Both the position numbers and the translations under genes were made by a program. Positions 43,406 to 52,339 of a DNA stretch of 64,000 nucleotides are shown here, piece after piece. Source of the DNA: Myxococcales bacterium (GTDB lineage Bacteria > Myxococcota_A > Polyangia > Palsa-1104 > JAEUJZ01); assembly GCA_016794505.1 (NCBI GenBank), contig JAEUJZ010000037.1:310001-374000 (forward strand), given 5' to 3'. The notes beneath the pieces are model-generated. The model did no database searches, was not told the origin of the DNA, and saw only the letters and a program-made list of their open reading frames with translations. Each line of letters opens with the position of its first letter. Within the stretch, counting starts at the first letter, position 1.

Positions 43406-45109
43406 ATGTCTTCTCGTCGCGATCGCAGCACCCGCTCGGGGCTAGAGCTTGCCGCCACCTTGGATGGTTCCTGTGCAGCGAAACCGCCGTCGCATGCGGT
43501 CGCTGGCTTGGCTGATACCCTTGCGGCTGAGCCGGCTGAGCCGCAAGCGCGTGACGTGACCCTCGATCCCGCAGCCTGTGACAGCGCGCAGCCAGGCGAT
43601 GAGTCGGTCGTTCAGATCGGGCCTGCCGACGCGCTGCCGACGCGCATCGGGCGCTATCTGATCCTGCGTCAGCTTGGGCGAGGGGGCATGGGCGTGGTCT
43701 ATTCGGCGTACGACCCCGATCTGGATCGCAAGGTCGCGATCAAAGTCGTGCGCGACGGCATGCAGCAGCGCGCCCGCGGGCGCAGCCGGGTGCAGCAGGA
43801 AGCGCAGGCCATGGCCCGTGTCTCGCACCCCAACGTCGTCCACGTCTATGAAGTTGGCGAGGATCATGAGTCGCAAGGCGGCCGCATCTTCATCGCCATG
43901 GAGTTCGTCCCCGGCATGTCGCTTCTGCACTGGCAGGAACAACACCCGCTGCGCGATCCGCGCGCCTTCGATGCCCGTCTGCGTCTGTATCTGCAAGCCG
44001 CAGCCGGCCTCGCCGCCGCCCACCAGTGCGGCCTGATCCACCGCGACTTTAAGCCAGACAACGTGCTGATCGGGGACGATGGACGGGCGCGGGTGCTCGA
44101 CTTTGGCTTGGCGCGAGCGCTTTCTCCGACGAGCGCCGTCGAGGAACAGCCAGCGAGCAGCGTCAGCTTGGCCGGGACCTCGTTTGACAACCTGAAGAGC
44201 AGTCGCGAGCGGCTGACGCAGGCCGGATCGATCATGGGCACGCCGGGCTATATGGCGCCCGAGCAGGTAAGCGGCGACGAAGCGGATGCGCGCAGCGATC
44301 AGTTCAGCTTCTGCGCCGCGCTGTACGAAGCGCTGTACGGCGTGCTGCCTTTTCCCGGCGAGACGTTCGAGCAGTTCGCCGAAAACGTGCGCACCGCTGC
44401 GCTTCCGGCCGCCCTGCCGCGAGCGCTCGGCGGCATCGAAATCCCGACGGTGATCGAGCGAGCCCTGCGGTGCGGCCTGGCGCGCGATCCAGCGGCGCGC
44501 TTTCCATCGATGCAGGCGCTCATCCGCGAGCTAGAACACGGCCTCTTGCCCGATGCCGACAACGAGAACACGCGGCGCATCAAGCGACGCTCGACGCTGG
44601 TGGGCATCGGCATCTTGTTCGGAGTGATCATCCTTCGGCGCATCGCGCTGCGTGTCTCTGGCCCCGATCCGCGCAGCGCGGTGTTGATGGCCTGGACCAT
44701 GGCGCTGGCTTTCGCAGGCAGCATGGTATCGGCGCGCAAGCTGATCCAACGCCAGCCACGCTATCGCCAGTTCGCGTGGGGGATTGGGGCGCTGCTTGGT
44801 TTTGTGGCGCTCGGTCGCACCCTGGGCCTGGTGATCGGCCTAACCGCCGAGCAGTATCTGCCATTGGAAGTTCTGGGGGTGACCACGCTGCTCGTCTATG
44901 ACATCCCCGCCGCGGGGCGCCGCCAGATTGGCCCCTTGGTCGGCTGCTTGCTGTCGCTTGTGCTGCTTTTTTATCTGCCAAAATATCGCATTATTTATAT
45001 TAATATTTTGTATTTGTTTATTTTCTATACATCTGGATATCTCCGTCTGAGCGCTCGTGCGATGGATTCCCAAACAGCCTCCGATGATAGGGGCCAATCG
45101 GGGCGCTGA
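43406..45109 (+). CDS. Membrane-anchored Ser/Thr kinase with polytopic C-terminal domain
   Basis: The 567-aa protein follows an AAAGGAG Shine-Dalgarno. Its kinase domain lies at about 80-365: Gly loop GRGGMGVV, Lys113, HRDFKPDN from 212, DFG at 232-234, then APEQ and the RSDQFSFCAALYEAL helix. All catalytic residues are present. A basic juxtamembrane segment (NTRRIKRR) precedes four or more hydrophobic helices (about 395-540). The final stretch (about 525-548, YRIIYINILYLFIFY) is encoded by A+T-rich DNA unlike the rest of the gene. No extracellular sensor domain is seen, so the C-terminal membrane region may itself sense the envelope. The TPR gene immediately upstream is a likely partner. Confidence 0.9.
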   Translation: MSSRRDRSTRSGLELAATLDGSCAAKPPSHAVAGLADTLAAEPAEPQARDVTLDPAACDSAQPGDESVVQIGPADALPTRIGRYLILRQLGRGGMGVVYSAYDPDLDRKVAIKVVRDGMQQRARGRSRVQQEAQAMARVSHPNVVHVYEVGEDHESQGGRIFIAMEFVPGMSLLHWQEQHPLRDPRAFDARLRLYLQAAAGLAAAHQCGLIHRDFKPDNVLIGDDGRARVLDFGLARALSPTSAVEEQPASSVSLAGTSFDNLKSSRERLTQAGSIMGTPGYMAPEQVSGDEADARSDQFSFCAALYEALYGVLPFPGETFEQFAENVRTAALPAALPRALGGIEIPTVIERALRCGLARDPAARFPSMQALIRELEHGLLPDADNENTRRIKRRSTLVGIGILFGVIILRRIALRVSGPDPRSAVLMAWTMALAFAGSMVSARKLIQRQPRYRQFAWGIGALLGFVALGRTLGLVIGLTAEQYLPLEVLGVTTLLVYDIPAAGRRQIGPLVGCLLSLVLLFYLPKYRIIYINILYLFIFYTSGYLRLSARAMDSQTASDDRGQSGR

Positions 45110-45661
45110 TCAGCCGGCGCTTTTGGGAACCTGGCCTTGCACGAGCTCGGCATGGCCCCCCAGGCGGCGGACGGTGGGCAGCAGGTTGCCAAACGCCTCG
45201 CGAAGCTGACCGTTGCGCTGCTCGACCGCGTGCAGGATCTGGGACAGGGTGGCGCGGATCTGCGCTTCGTTTTCCGGCGGCATGCGCACGACGATCGCGG
45301 CGACGATGCGCTGCGCGGGCACTCGGCCCAGCGGCGGAAAGGTCGTCTCTTCGACGCGCTTGCCGTTGTCCAAGGTCTTTGCGGAAAGCGGCTGCAGCTC
45401 GGCCAGCAAGCGGCCGCTGCCGTCTAAAAGCAGGGCCCACGCGGTCTGATCCGACCTGCCTGCCGTACGCTTTTCGATGCGCACAACGATCTGGCTGGTG
45501 ATCGGGATCTCGTCGGGAGCACTGGCCGCAGGCAGGGCGCGCAGGCTGACGGCGAAGCGGCGATCCTGTGCCTGCTTCAGCGTGCGGAAGCCGACGGCGG
45601 CGACGAGCGCGATCACCAAGGCAAAGCCGAAAATAAACAGGCGTCCGGGGATGGCTTTCAT
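45110..45661 (-). CDS. Hypothetical membrane-anchored protein
   Basis: The 183-aa protein starts at the ATG at 45661 (MKAIPGRLFIF). Residues 6-22 form a single N-terminal membrane helix (RLFIFGFALVIALVAAVGF). The soluble part would lie outside the cytoplasm and is mixed alpha/beta; its last 60 residues are helical (ATLSQILHAVEQRNGQLREAFGN). No signature of a known family is seen. It starts 13 bp after the PEP-synthase regulator gene, the last gene of the five-gene minus-strand run from glgA, and is convergent with the kinase gene ending at 45109. Confidence 0.65.
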   Translation of the reverse strand: MKAIPGRLFIFGFALVIALVAAVGFRTLKQAQDRRFAVSLRALPAASAPDEIPITSQIVVRIEKRTAGRSDQTAWALLLDGSGRLLAELQPLSAKTLDNGKRVEETTFPPLGRVPAQRIVAAIVVRMPPENEAQIRATLSQILHAVEQRNGQLREAFGNLLPTVRRLGGHAELVQGQVPKSAG

Positions 45662-45674
45662 GCGCGCGATTGCA

Positions 45675-46562
45675 CTACTTCTCGCCGTCCGAGAGAAGGT
45701 GATTTTGCGTCTGTCGTTGGTGCGCCGCGGAAAACGCGCGCAGGATGTCGGCGGCGGTCTCTTCGATGGCCTTGCCGGTGATATCGACCACGGTCCAGCC
45801 GGGGTGGGCGGAAAACAGCGAGCGGGCGAAATAGATCTCGCGCAGGATGTGCTCGCGCTGGCCATAGCTCATGTCAGGCACCAGATCCAAGTGCAGGCGC
45901 AAGAGGCGCTGGCGACGGATGGCGAGCAGCGCTTCGGGCTGGATGGTCAGCGCGAACACCCGCTCGGGCGCGACCTCGGCAAGCTGAGAGGGCGGCGGCA
46001 CGTCGAGCACCACGGGCACGTTGGCGACCTTGAAGCCCTTCTGAGCCAGATAGATCGAAAGCGGCGTCTTGGATGTGCGACTGACGCCGACCAGCACCAG
46101 ATCGGCGCGCAGCAGGGCATCGGGCTCGCGCCCGTCGTCGCTGTGGACGGTAAACTCGATGGCTTCCATGCGGCGGTAATAGCCGGTCGAAACGGTGTGC
46201 AAAAGGCCAGGGATACCGCGCGGCTCGATGCCGAAGAAGCCAGCCAGCGAGCCAAGCAGCGAGCCGAGCAAGTCAACACAGCGCACGCTGCGCTCGCCAC
46301 AGCGCCGGAACAAAAGCTCGCGCTCTTCGGGACGGACCAGCGTCGAGACGATCAGCGCCTGCGCGACCTGGGCTTCAGCGACGACAGTGTCGACATCGTG
46401 CTCGTGGCGCAGATGGGGAAAGACGCGCAGGTCGATGTCGCTGTCGTCGATTTCGAACTGCGACAGAGCGGCTCGCACGACCTTTTCTGCGGTCTCGCCA
46501 GTCGCGTCCGACACGACAAAGATGGCGCGCGGCGGCGACGTGTTGGAACCGACAGAAGACAT
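45675..46562 (-). CDS. PEP synthase / pyruvate,phosphate dikinase regulatory protein
   Basis: The 295-aa DUF299/PPSR-family protein starts at the ATG at 46562; an alternative ATG at 46583 gives seven more residues. It has FVVSDATGETAEKVVRA near the N-terminus and the P-loop-like VGVSRTSKT at 158-166. These bifunctional enzymes use ADP to phosphorylate and phosphate to dephosphorylate a Thr on PEP synthase or PPDK, switching gluconeogenic PEP formation off and on. No target gene lies in the window. Position downstream of glgA, lysR and the radical SAM gene suggests that glycogen synthesis and PEP supply are controlled together; this is inference. Confidence 0.92.
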   Translation of the reverse strand: MSSVGSNTSPPRAIFVVSDATGETAEKVVRAALSQFEIDDSDIDLRVFPHLRHEHDVDTVVAEAQVAQALIVSTLVRPEERELLFRRCGERSVRCVDLLGSLLGSLAGFFGIEPRGIPGLLHTVSTGYYRRMEAIEFTVHSDDGREPDALLRADLVLVGVSRTSKTPLSIYLAQKGFKVANVPVVLDVPPPSQLAEVAPERVFALTIQPEALLAIRRQRLLRLHLDLVPDMSYGQREHILREIYFARSLFSAHPGWTVVDITGKAIEETAADILRAFSAAHQRQTQNHLLSDGEK

Positions 46563-46591
46563 GGGATCGCCGACTGGGAACATGGCTGCGC

Positions 46592-48073
46592 CTACGCTAG
46601 CACGGGCAAACGCCTTTTTGCGCACTGCGTCAAAGGTTGGCTGCCCGCGGGCGAGTCCGTCGCAGAGGCCGTCGGCGGATCCCCTGGTTGCGCCGCGGGC
46701 GGATCCTGCGTTGGCTGCGTCATCGCGGTGCGCGCCTGCCAGTCGATCACCCGCGGACACTCGGGGTCGGGGGCGTGTGCATCGTGGTGGATGTGCTGCG
46801 CGACAGCCCGGCAGCCGCCGCGGCATAGCGCCCGGTACTCACAGGATCGGCAGGGCTCGGGCGGCGTTTCGCGATAGCGCTGAAACTCGGGGAAAGCGGC
46901 GGGTTCTTTTTGGTACGCGCGCAGGCGGTCCACCCGCGCAGACGTAGATGCAAAGAAACTGCAGGCAGAGAGCTGTCCGCTGCTGCGCGCTGCGACGAGA
47001 AGGTCACCCGCCGCACATCCATAAATGCAAAGGAATTGCACAATCTGCCGGGGCGGCTGGTGATGGACAACCATCGGGGTAAACGAACAGTCCAAGCGCA
47101 CGCGCAGGCCATGCTGGCGGCTCAGCGACAGCACGGTGGGCAGAAGCGCGCGGTGCTGTTCATCGCTGCAGCGGCTGTTTTGATAGACCTCGCGACGGGC
47201 GCCGCGGCCGGCGGGCTTGAAGCGCAGGACTTCGATCTCGCTGACGTCGCGCGATCGGCCATAGGAAAACAGCTGCGGCAGGCGAGAAAACGTGTCGCGG
47301 GTGAGCACGCAGTTGATGCCGACATCGGGGCTGACGCGCCGCAGGGCGACGAGCGCGCGATCGGCTTGGGCAAAGCCATCGATGCCGCGCACGCGGGCAT
47401 AGTCTTCGTGTACGCCGTCGATCGAGACGTTGATCTGACCGAACAGGCCCTGCTCGGCGAGGCGACAAACGCGCTGCAACACCTCGTCGGGATACAGGCC
47501 GCTTGTGGTCAGGTTGGGGACGATGCCGCGGCGGCGGGCATAGCGCAAAAGATCGTCCAGCCAGGGCAGAAGCGCGGACTCGCCACCGCCGAGCGCGACG
47601 TGAAACACGCCGGCTTCGGCTAGCTCGTCAAGCGCGCGGCACCACTCGGCAAGGCCCCATTCCTGCGGCGCACCGTCGACGGTGGCCCCGGTATAGCAGC
47701 CCTTGCAGCCAGCAGCGCAGCGATTGGTCAGCTGCAGGTGGGCTTCAAGCGGCGCCGAAAGCGGCTGCCGCAAAAGATCGTCGATGGCGGCGGCGGACAG
47801 CGCGGGCGCTTGGCTGGAATCGCTGGCTGGATCGGCGCTTGGCTCGACGGACGGCGGCCACAGGCCCGGCGGAGGCGCACCGTATCCCAAGTGCTGCGCG
47901 CGATCGTGATCGACAAAGACCAAGGCCTGCGGCCAGCCGCTGCGTCCGCCCAGCTGCGCGATGCCGCCGAAGCGCTCGTACCGGAAGGCGCGCGGCGCCG
48001 GAAAGCGACGACGACGGCGGGCTCGTCGCAGGCGCAGGACGATGTCGCGCAGCAGGCGCAGCGGACGCAGCAC
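46592..48073 (-). CDS. Radical SAM/SPASM-domain protein
   Basis: The 493-aa protein probably starts at GTG 48073: it lies 4 nt past the upstream LysR stop and has AAAAGG 9 nt before it, whereas an ATG at 48214 would overlap LysR by 137 bp. The N-terminus is basic (RRARRRRRF). The radical SAM cluster is CAAGCKGC at Cys119, Cys123 and Cys126, followed by GGGES for SAM binding and a SPASM-type Cys cluster (CRSCEYRALCRGGC plus later Cys), implying additional 4Fe-4S centres. SPASM enzymes modify peptides (PqqE, anaerobic sulfatase-maturating enzymes, mycofactocin). I see no small precursor peptide in the neighbouring gaps, so the substrate is unknown. The C-terminal 50 residues are low-complexity (Pro/Ala/Thr). 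Confidence 0.88.
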   Translation of the reverse strand: MLRPLRLLRDIVLRLRRARRRRRFPAPRAFRYERFGGIAQLGGRSGWPQALVFVDHDRAQHLGYGAPPPGLWPPSVEPSADPASDSSQAPALSAAAIDDLLRQPLSAPLEAHLQLTNRCAAGCKGCYTGATVDGAPQEWGLAEWCRALDELAEAGVFHVALGGGESALLPWLDDLLRYARRRGIVPNLTTSGLYPDEVLQRVCRLAEQGLFGQINVSIDGVHEDYARVRGIDGFAQADRALVALRRVSPDVGINCVLTRDTFSRLPQLFSYGRSRDVSEIEVLRFKPAGRGARREVYQNSRCSDEQHRALLPTVLSLSRQHGLRVRLDCSFTPMVVHHQPPRQIVQFLCIYGCAAGDLLVAARSSGQLSACSFFASTSARVDRLRAYQKEPAAFPEFQRYRETPPEPCRSCEYRALCRGGCRAVAQHIHHDAHAPDPECPRVIDWQARTAMTQPTQDPPAAQPGDPPTASATDSPAGSQPLTQCAKRRLPVLA

Positions 48074-48077
48074 GCTT

Positions 48078-49118
48078 TTAGCCTTTTCCCCGCGGCCGGC
48101 GCGGCGCCGCGGATGCGCGCTGCGGTCGCGCTGGGACCGATTCAGAATCGGACCGATCGGCGACGCTGCGCGAGCCACCAGGGTCGCTGCGAAGCGTGTG
48201 CGGATCGTGGCCATCGCCCAAGCGATCGAGCTTCTGCCCGTGCTCGATGAGGGCTTCTTTCAGACGCAGGGCCGCGACGGTCCGCGGCAGATCAGCGCGA
48301 AAGACCAAGCAGATGGTGTCGGGAAAGTTTGGTAGCTCGGGATGCAGGCGCTGCAAGCGGTGGCCTTGGCCGTACGCCGCCACCCGTCGCGGCAACAGCG
48401 CGACGCCGATGCCGGCCAACGCCAGGCTCTTGACGAGCTCAAGGTCGCCGCAGGACAGCAAGCGATGCGAAGCGACCTTCATGCCCGCCAAGCGCTCGAT
48501 CAGCTCGACGCACTGCGAGACGCGCCCGGCGTAGACGATCGGCCCTTCGATGATGCGAGCCACAGCCTCGTCCCAGGACAGCGCGAGCTGTCTGCCATCG
48601 CTGGGCGAAGCGACAAAGAGATCCACGGCATCGCGAAACAGATCGACGATCACCAGATCGGGCAAGCGGCGCGGGTTTACCACCAGGCCAAAGTCGACCT
48701 TGCGCTCGACGACGGCATCTTCGACGGCGGCCGAGGGCGCGTTCCACAGCGACAGCTCGATGCGCGGCTCGGCGCGCCAGAAGTCGGCCATGAAGCCGGG
48801 CAAAAAGTACGCCCCCAGCGACTCATGGCAGCCCAAGGTGAAGCGTCCGATGGAGCCGCGCTCTAAGCTGCGCACTTGTTCTTGCGCGTGCTCGATCAGC
48901 GTGAAGATCTGCTCGGCATGGCGGCGCAGCTCTTCGCCGACGCTGGTCAGCGTGACTCCGCTGTGATCACGATGGAACAGCGTGCCCGAGAGCTCTTTTT
49001 CCAGCTGATGAATGGCGACGGTCAATGCGGGCTGGCTGATGCGCAGCTTCTTGGCGGCGGCGCTGATGCTGCCGGCCCGTGCGATGGCGAGGAAATAGCG
49101 AAGGTGGGAAAGCTCCAC
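48078..49118 (-). CDS. LysR-family regulator with extended C-terminus
   Basis: The 346-aa protein uses GTG at 49118 (the codon before ELSHLRYF, matching the usual M-E-L-x-H-L-R-Y-F opening) or TTG at 49127. Residues 1-60 are the winged helix-turn-helix (AARAGSIS pattern, ISQPALTVAIHQLEKEL). The effector domain runs to about 290. The last 40 residues are unusual, basic and Ser/Arg-rich (SDSESVPARPQR). It starts 9 bp after the glgA stop codon and ends 4 bp before the rSAM start, so it is inside the operon and probably regulates this cluster. The start is uncertain because both codons are non-ATG. Confidence 0.85.
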   Translation of the reverse strand: MELSHLRYFLAIARAGSISAAAKKLRISQPALTVAIHQLEKELSGTLFHRDHSGVTLTSVGEELRRHAEQIFTLIEHAQEQVRSLERGSIGRFTLGCHESLGAYFLPGFMADFWRAEPRIELSLWNAPSAAVEDAVVERKVDFGLVVNPRRLPDLVIVDLFRDAVDLFVASPSDGRQLALSWDEAVARIIEGPIVYAGRVSQCVELIERLAGMKVASHRLLSCGDLELVKSLALAGIGVALLPRRVAAYGQGHRLQRLHPELPNFPDTICLVFRADLPRTVAALRLKEALIEHGQKLDRLGDGHDPHTLRSDPGGSRSVADRSDSESVPARPQRASAAPRRPRGKG

Positions 49119-49127
49119 GAAGAGCAA

Positions 49128-50654
49128 TTATCCCGCGTGGCTGTCCAGCAGGGCCTGTTTATAGACATGCAGATAGGCCCGCGCAGACTGCGCCCAGCCA
49201 AAGTCGGCGCGCATGCCGCGACGGATCAGGCCTTGGAAGGCCATGGGATCGCCGCCGTACGCCGACAGGGCGCGACGAATGGCATGGGTCAAAGACGGCG
49301 CATCGTACTGGGTGAAGCAAAAGCCGGTGCCGCTCTTGGAACGCGCATCGTAATCGACGACAGAGTCGGCCAAGCCGCCCGTGGCGCGCACGATCGGCGG
49401 TGTGCCATAGCGCATGCTGTAAAGCTGGTTCAGGCCGCAGGGCTCAAAGCGCGAAGGCATCACGAAGAAGTCGGCGCCACCCTCGGTGCGGTGCGAGAGC
49501 GCTTCGTCATAGGCCAAGCGCACGGCCAAGCGGCTGGGGAAGCGAGTGGTCAACGCGCGCAGCCGCTCTTCCAGCCAGGGCTCGCCACGGCCTAAGATCA
49601 CCCACTGAAAGTCGCTGCCGGCGAGCAGATCGTTTTCCAGCAGCGAGCAGATGAGGTCGATGCCCTTCTGCTCGGTCAGGCGCGAGATCGTCGCAAGCAG
49701 CGGCGTACGCGGACGCGGCGACAAGCCAAGCTCGCGCTGAAGCTCCGCTTTGCAGCGCGCCTTGCCGGCAAGTGCCGTCTGCCAGCGGTCCTCGTCGAGG
49801 GTTGAGCCCGTGCCCTCGGGATGGCCATAGCGCATCGGCAGATAGGGATCGCTCCACGGGCTCCAGCGCTCATAGTCGGCGCCGTTCAGGATGCCGGTCA
49901 GGCGATCGCCAAGCGCCGACATCACGCCTTCCAAGCCGTAACCGAACTCGGGCGTGCGGATCTCGTTTGCGTACGTCGGACTGACGGTGGTGACGCGGTG
50001 CGCAAACTTCAGACCGGCTTTGATGAACGCGGCCTGGCCCCAGAATTCGACGCCTTCGGGTCCCAGGTCTTGTGGCGCCACACCCAGCGCCGCGGCTTCA
50101 CCCAGCGAGCACAGCCCCTTAAACAGCAGGTTGTGTACGGTAAACACTGTCGCCAAGCGCCGCCCCAGATCGTGATGACCGACGCGGGCATAGTACACAG
50201 CCAGAGCCGTCTGCCAGTCGTGGCCATGCACGAGGTCAGGACGCAGATCGAAGCTCGCGGCCAAGGTCAGCGCGGCCCGCGAAAGCAGGGCAAAGCGGCG
50301 TGCGTTGTCGCCGTAGTCCTGCCCTGGCTGATCCGGCGGGCCATAGATGCCAGGGCGCTCGCTGAAGAGCGGGTGATCGATCAGGTACAGCGGCACATAG
50401 GCCCCAGGCCCCGGCAGGCGACCTTCATAGATCGTGACCTCGTGGTTTTCGCCGGCCAGGGGCACCGACATCGTGCGCAGGCGGCGGGCCATGCCGAACT
50501 CACTTGGCGACAGCGAGCCATAGCGGGCCGAGACGACATAGCTCGTCGCTTCTCCCGTCTGTGTCAGGGCTCGCGGCAGGGCACCAAGAACGTCTCCCAG
50601 GCCGCCTGTCTTCGACAGCGGCGCGACTTCCGAGGCAACATGAAGGACCTTCAT
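49128..50654 (-). CDS. glgA: Glycogen synthase, ADP-glucose dependent
   Basis: The 508-aa protein starts at the ATG at 50654 (MKVLHVASEVAPLSKTGGLGDV); the KTGGLGDV segment at 15-22 binds ADP-glucose. Two Rossmann domains of a GT5 glycosyltransferase follow: HGHDWQTAL, then TISRLTEQKGIDL and EPCGLNQLYSMRYGTPPIVR with the C-terminal catalytic Glu. It extends alpha-1,4 glucan chains on glycogen. GlgB, GlgC and GlgP are not in the window. It is the first gene of the minus-strand run that continues with lysR, rSAM, PPSR and a membrane protein. Confidence 0.95.
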   Translation of the reverse strand: MKVLHVASEVAPLSKTGGLGDVLGALPRALTQTGEATSYVVSARYGSLSPSEFGMARRLRTMSVPLAGENHEVTIYEGRLPGPGAYVPLYLIDHPLFSERPGIYGPPDQPGQDYGDNARRFALLSRAALTLAASFDLRPDLVHGHDWQTALAVYYARVGHHDLGRRLATVFTVHNLLFKGLCSLGEAAALGVAPQDLGPEGVEFWGQAAFIKAGLKFAHRVTTVSPTYANEIRTPEFGYGLEGVMSALGDRLTGILNGADYERWSPWSDPYLPMRYGHPEGTGSTLDEDRWQTALAGKARCKAELQRELGLSPRPRTPLLATISRLTEQKGIDLICSLLENDLLAGSDFQWVILGRGEPWLEERLRALTTRFPSRLAVRLAYDEALSHRTEGGADFFVMPSRFEPCGLNQLYSMRYGTPPIVRATGGLADSVVDYDARSKSGTGFCFTQYDAPSLTHAIRRALSAYGGDPMAFQGLIRRGMRADFGWAQSARAYLHVYKQALLDSHAG

Positions 50655-50829
50655 TTCGCGGCCGAGTATCCACAAAATGCCCGGCCCTGACTAGCGGCGG
50701 TTTTCTGGGGCGCCTGCGGTCACGCGACGAGGCACAGCTTTGCCAGGCCCGCCTCGCTCGCATCAGACCTGTCAGATCGTGCCCCCCGATGCGCGTATTT
50801 TTCGGTATGTTGCGAAGGGGAGCACTGTC

Positions 50830-51159
50830 ATGACCGCGATGCATGCCACCAGTCGGGCGCGCTTTTTGGATGGGGTATCTGCCACGCTTGGACGGACGAG
50901 GATGGGGCTTGTGGGGGGCGCGCTGACGCTCTTTGCCTGCATCACGCTGCCGATGGAATGGAAGAAGGACGGCGTGAAGTCCGATCAGGTGAAGTACGAC
51001 AAAGCCGTCTGCGAGTACAACGCCGAGATCCAGGCGGGTCCCGTCGGATCGCTGTCGAGTGAGCAGCGCGCGGCGCGCAAGGATCAGGTGAAAAAGATGA
51101 CCAACCTGTGCATGACCTCGCGCGGCTACAAGCTAGAGCCGGTGCCGATCGATCCCTAG
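50830..51159 (+). CDS. Small hypothetical lipoprotein-like protein
   Basis: The 109-aa protein starts at the ATG at 50830 with an AAGGGGAG Shine-Dalgarno 6 bases upstream. A hydrophobic segment (LVGGALTLFAC) ends in a possible lipobox Cys. The mature part is charged and helical with two Cys residues and a Lys-rich end. No family is recognised. It stands alone between glgA on the minus strand and the serine hydrolase gene ending at 51167. Confidence 0.65.
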   Translation: MTAMHATSRARFLDGVSATLGRTRMGLVGGALTLFACITLPMEWKKDGVKSDQVKYDKAVCEYNAEIQAGPVGSLSSEQRAARKDQVKKMTNLCMTSRGYKLEPVPIDP

Positions 51160-51166
51160 GAGCCTC

Positions 51167-52339
51167 CTAGGCCGTTGTGGCGAGCCGGTAGACCGCATCA
51201 TGAAGCAGGGGGCGCAGGCGCTTGATGCCCGCTTGCGTCGCAGCGGCCTCGGCTGGGGACGGCACGCAGACGCGGTTCGATAGGAACACGGCCACCACAG
51301 CCTGATCGCGATGGGCAGCCGGGTCGATCCACAGCGAGCAGCCGGTGAAGCCCAGGTGCCCGACACCCGTGCGTGGCCACAGTGAGCCCGCCGATGACAC
51401 CGACGACGAGTCGGGCGAATGCGGCGATGGATGATCCCAGCCCAGACCCCAGGTCGTGCCCGGTGCGTGCTGCGCTTGCGGCAGCGCCCACGCCGTCGCC
51501 AGCACAGCGGGATCGATGCCCAGCGCAGTGGCAGCCTTTGTATCGAGCCGGTGGTAACAGTCGAGCAGTGCCGCGGCCAAGTCAGCCACCGCGCAGAGCG
51601 TGCCGAACAGCCCCGCATGTCCCGAGACGCCCAGCATGGCGCGGGCGTTGTCGTCATGAGCCTGCCCACGCAGCGGCTCGCGTCGCGGGGTCTCGCGATG
51701 GGTGGGAGCGCAGCGGTTCACGGGAATGCGCTGCAGCGACTCGGCGACATCCAGCGGACGAAACGCAAGCTCGATGGCAAGCGCATCGGCCAAGCGGGCA
51801 AACTGCACATCCAGTCGCTCGCCCAGGTGCTGTTCCAAAAGATCGGCCAGCACGATGAAGCCCAGGTCGCTGTACACCGCGCGCTGACCCACGGGCCCGC
51901 GTGGTGCGGCTCGCGCAGCGTCGAACGCAGCCCGGCGCAGCGCTGCGCTGGGCATCGGGAAGGGGCGAGTCGCTGCCTCGTCTGCGTCCCGCGCATCGGG
52001 TGCAAAAAGCGGCAGCCAGGCCGGCAGACCGCTCTGGTGGCGCAAGAGATCCTCGACGGACACACCGGGCAGCGCGGCCTCATCCAGCCGCAGGCGGCCT
52101 TGCGATACAGCGCGCAGGCACAGCACGCTGGTGCAGAGCGCCTTGGTCAGCGATGCCAGATCAAAGCAGGTGTCAGCCAGGGCGGCCCCGACAGTGTCCT
52201 GTCGCACGAGCGCTCGCCCATGCCGGCACAGAAGCCCGGCTGCTGGGTACACCGTCCCCACGCCTTGCGTAAGCAGCGCCCGAATCGGGTCGCAGGGCGG
52301 CTTTAGCGCGCCGGAGTCCATGGCGTTGCTCGGGCTCAC
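51167..52339 (-). CDS. Serine hydrolase of the beta-lactamase / class C type
   Basis: The 390-aa protein has the SxxK nucleophile motif SLTK near residue 63 and YSD (in YSDLGFIV) in place of YxN, followed by a VGHLGFTG stretch analogous to the KTG triad region. That is the DD-peptidase/esterase beta-lactamase fold. No signal peptide is clear, so it may be cytoplasmic. Candidate substrates are a D-amino-acid peptide or an ester; I cannot choose. It overlaps the upstream lipoprotein gene by 4 bp (ATGA), making it the last gene of the dtd-fadL-fadL operon. Confidence 0.85.
   Translation of the reverse strand: MSPSNAMDSGALKPPCDPIRALLTQGVGTVYPAAGLLCRHGRALVRQDTVGAALADTCFDLASLTKALCTSVLCLRAVSQGRLRLDEAALPGVSVEDLLRHQSGLPAWLPLFAPDARDADEAATRPFPMPSAALRRAAFDAARAAPRGPVGQRAVYSDLGFIVLADLLEQHLGERLDVQFARLADALAIELAFRPLDVAESLQRIPVNRCAPTHRETPRREPLRGQAHDDNARAMLGVSGHAGLFGTLCAVADLAAALLDCYHRLDTKAATALGIDPAVLATAWALPQAQHAPGTTWGLGWDHPSPHSPDSSSVSSAGSLWPRTGVGHLGFTGCSLWIDPAAHRDQAVVAVFLSNRVCVPSPAEAAATQAGIKRLRPLLHDAVYRLATTA

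Noticed and set aside
46563-46591. Short peptide gene between the radical SAM and PPSR genes that could be a RiPP precursor
   Set aside because: The gap is only 29 bp, too short for a precursor. No convincing small open frame with a leader was found in the adjacent gaps either.
48074-48214. ATG start at 48214 for the radical SAM gene
   Set aside because: It would overlap lysR by 137 bp with a non-conserved leader. The GTG at 48073 has a better Shine-Dalgarno and lies just after the lysR stop.
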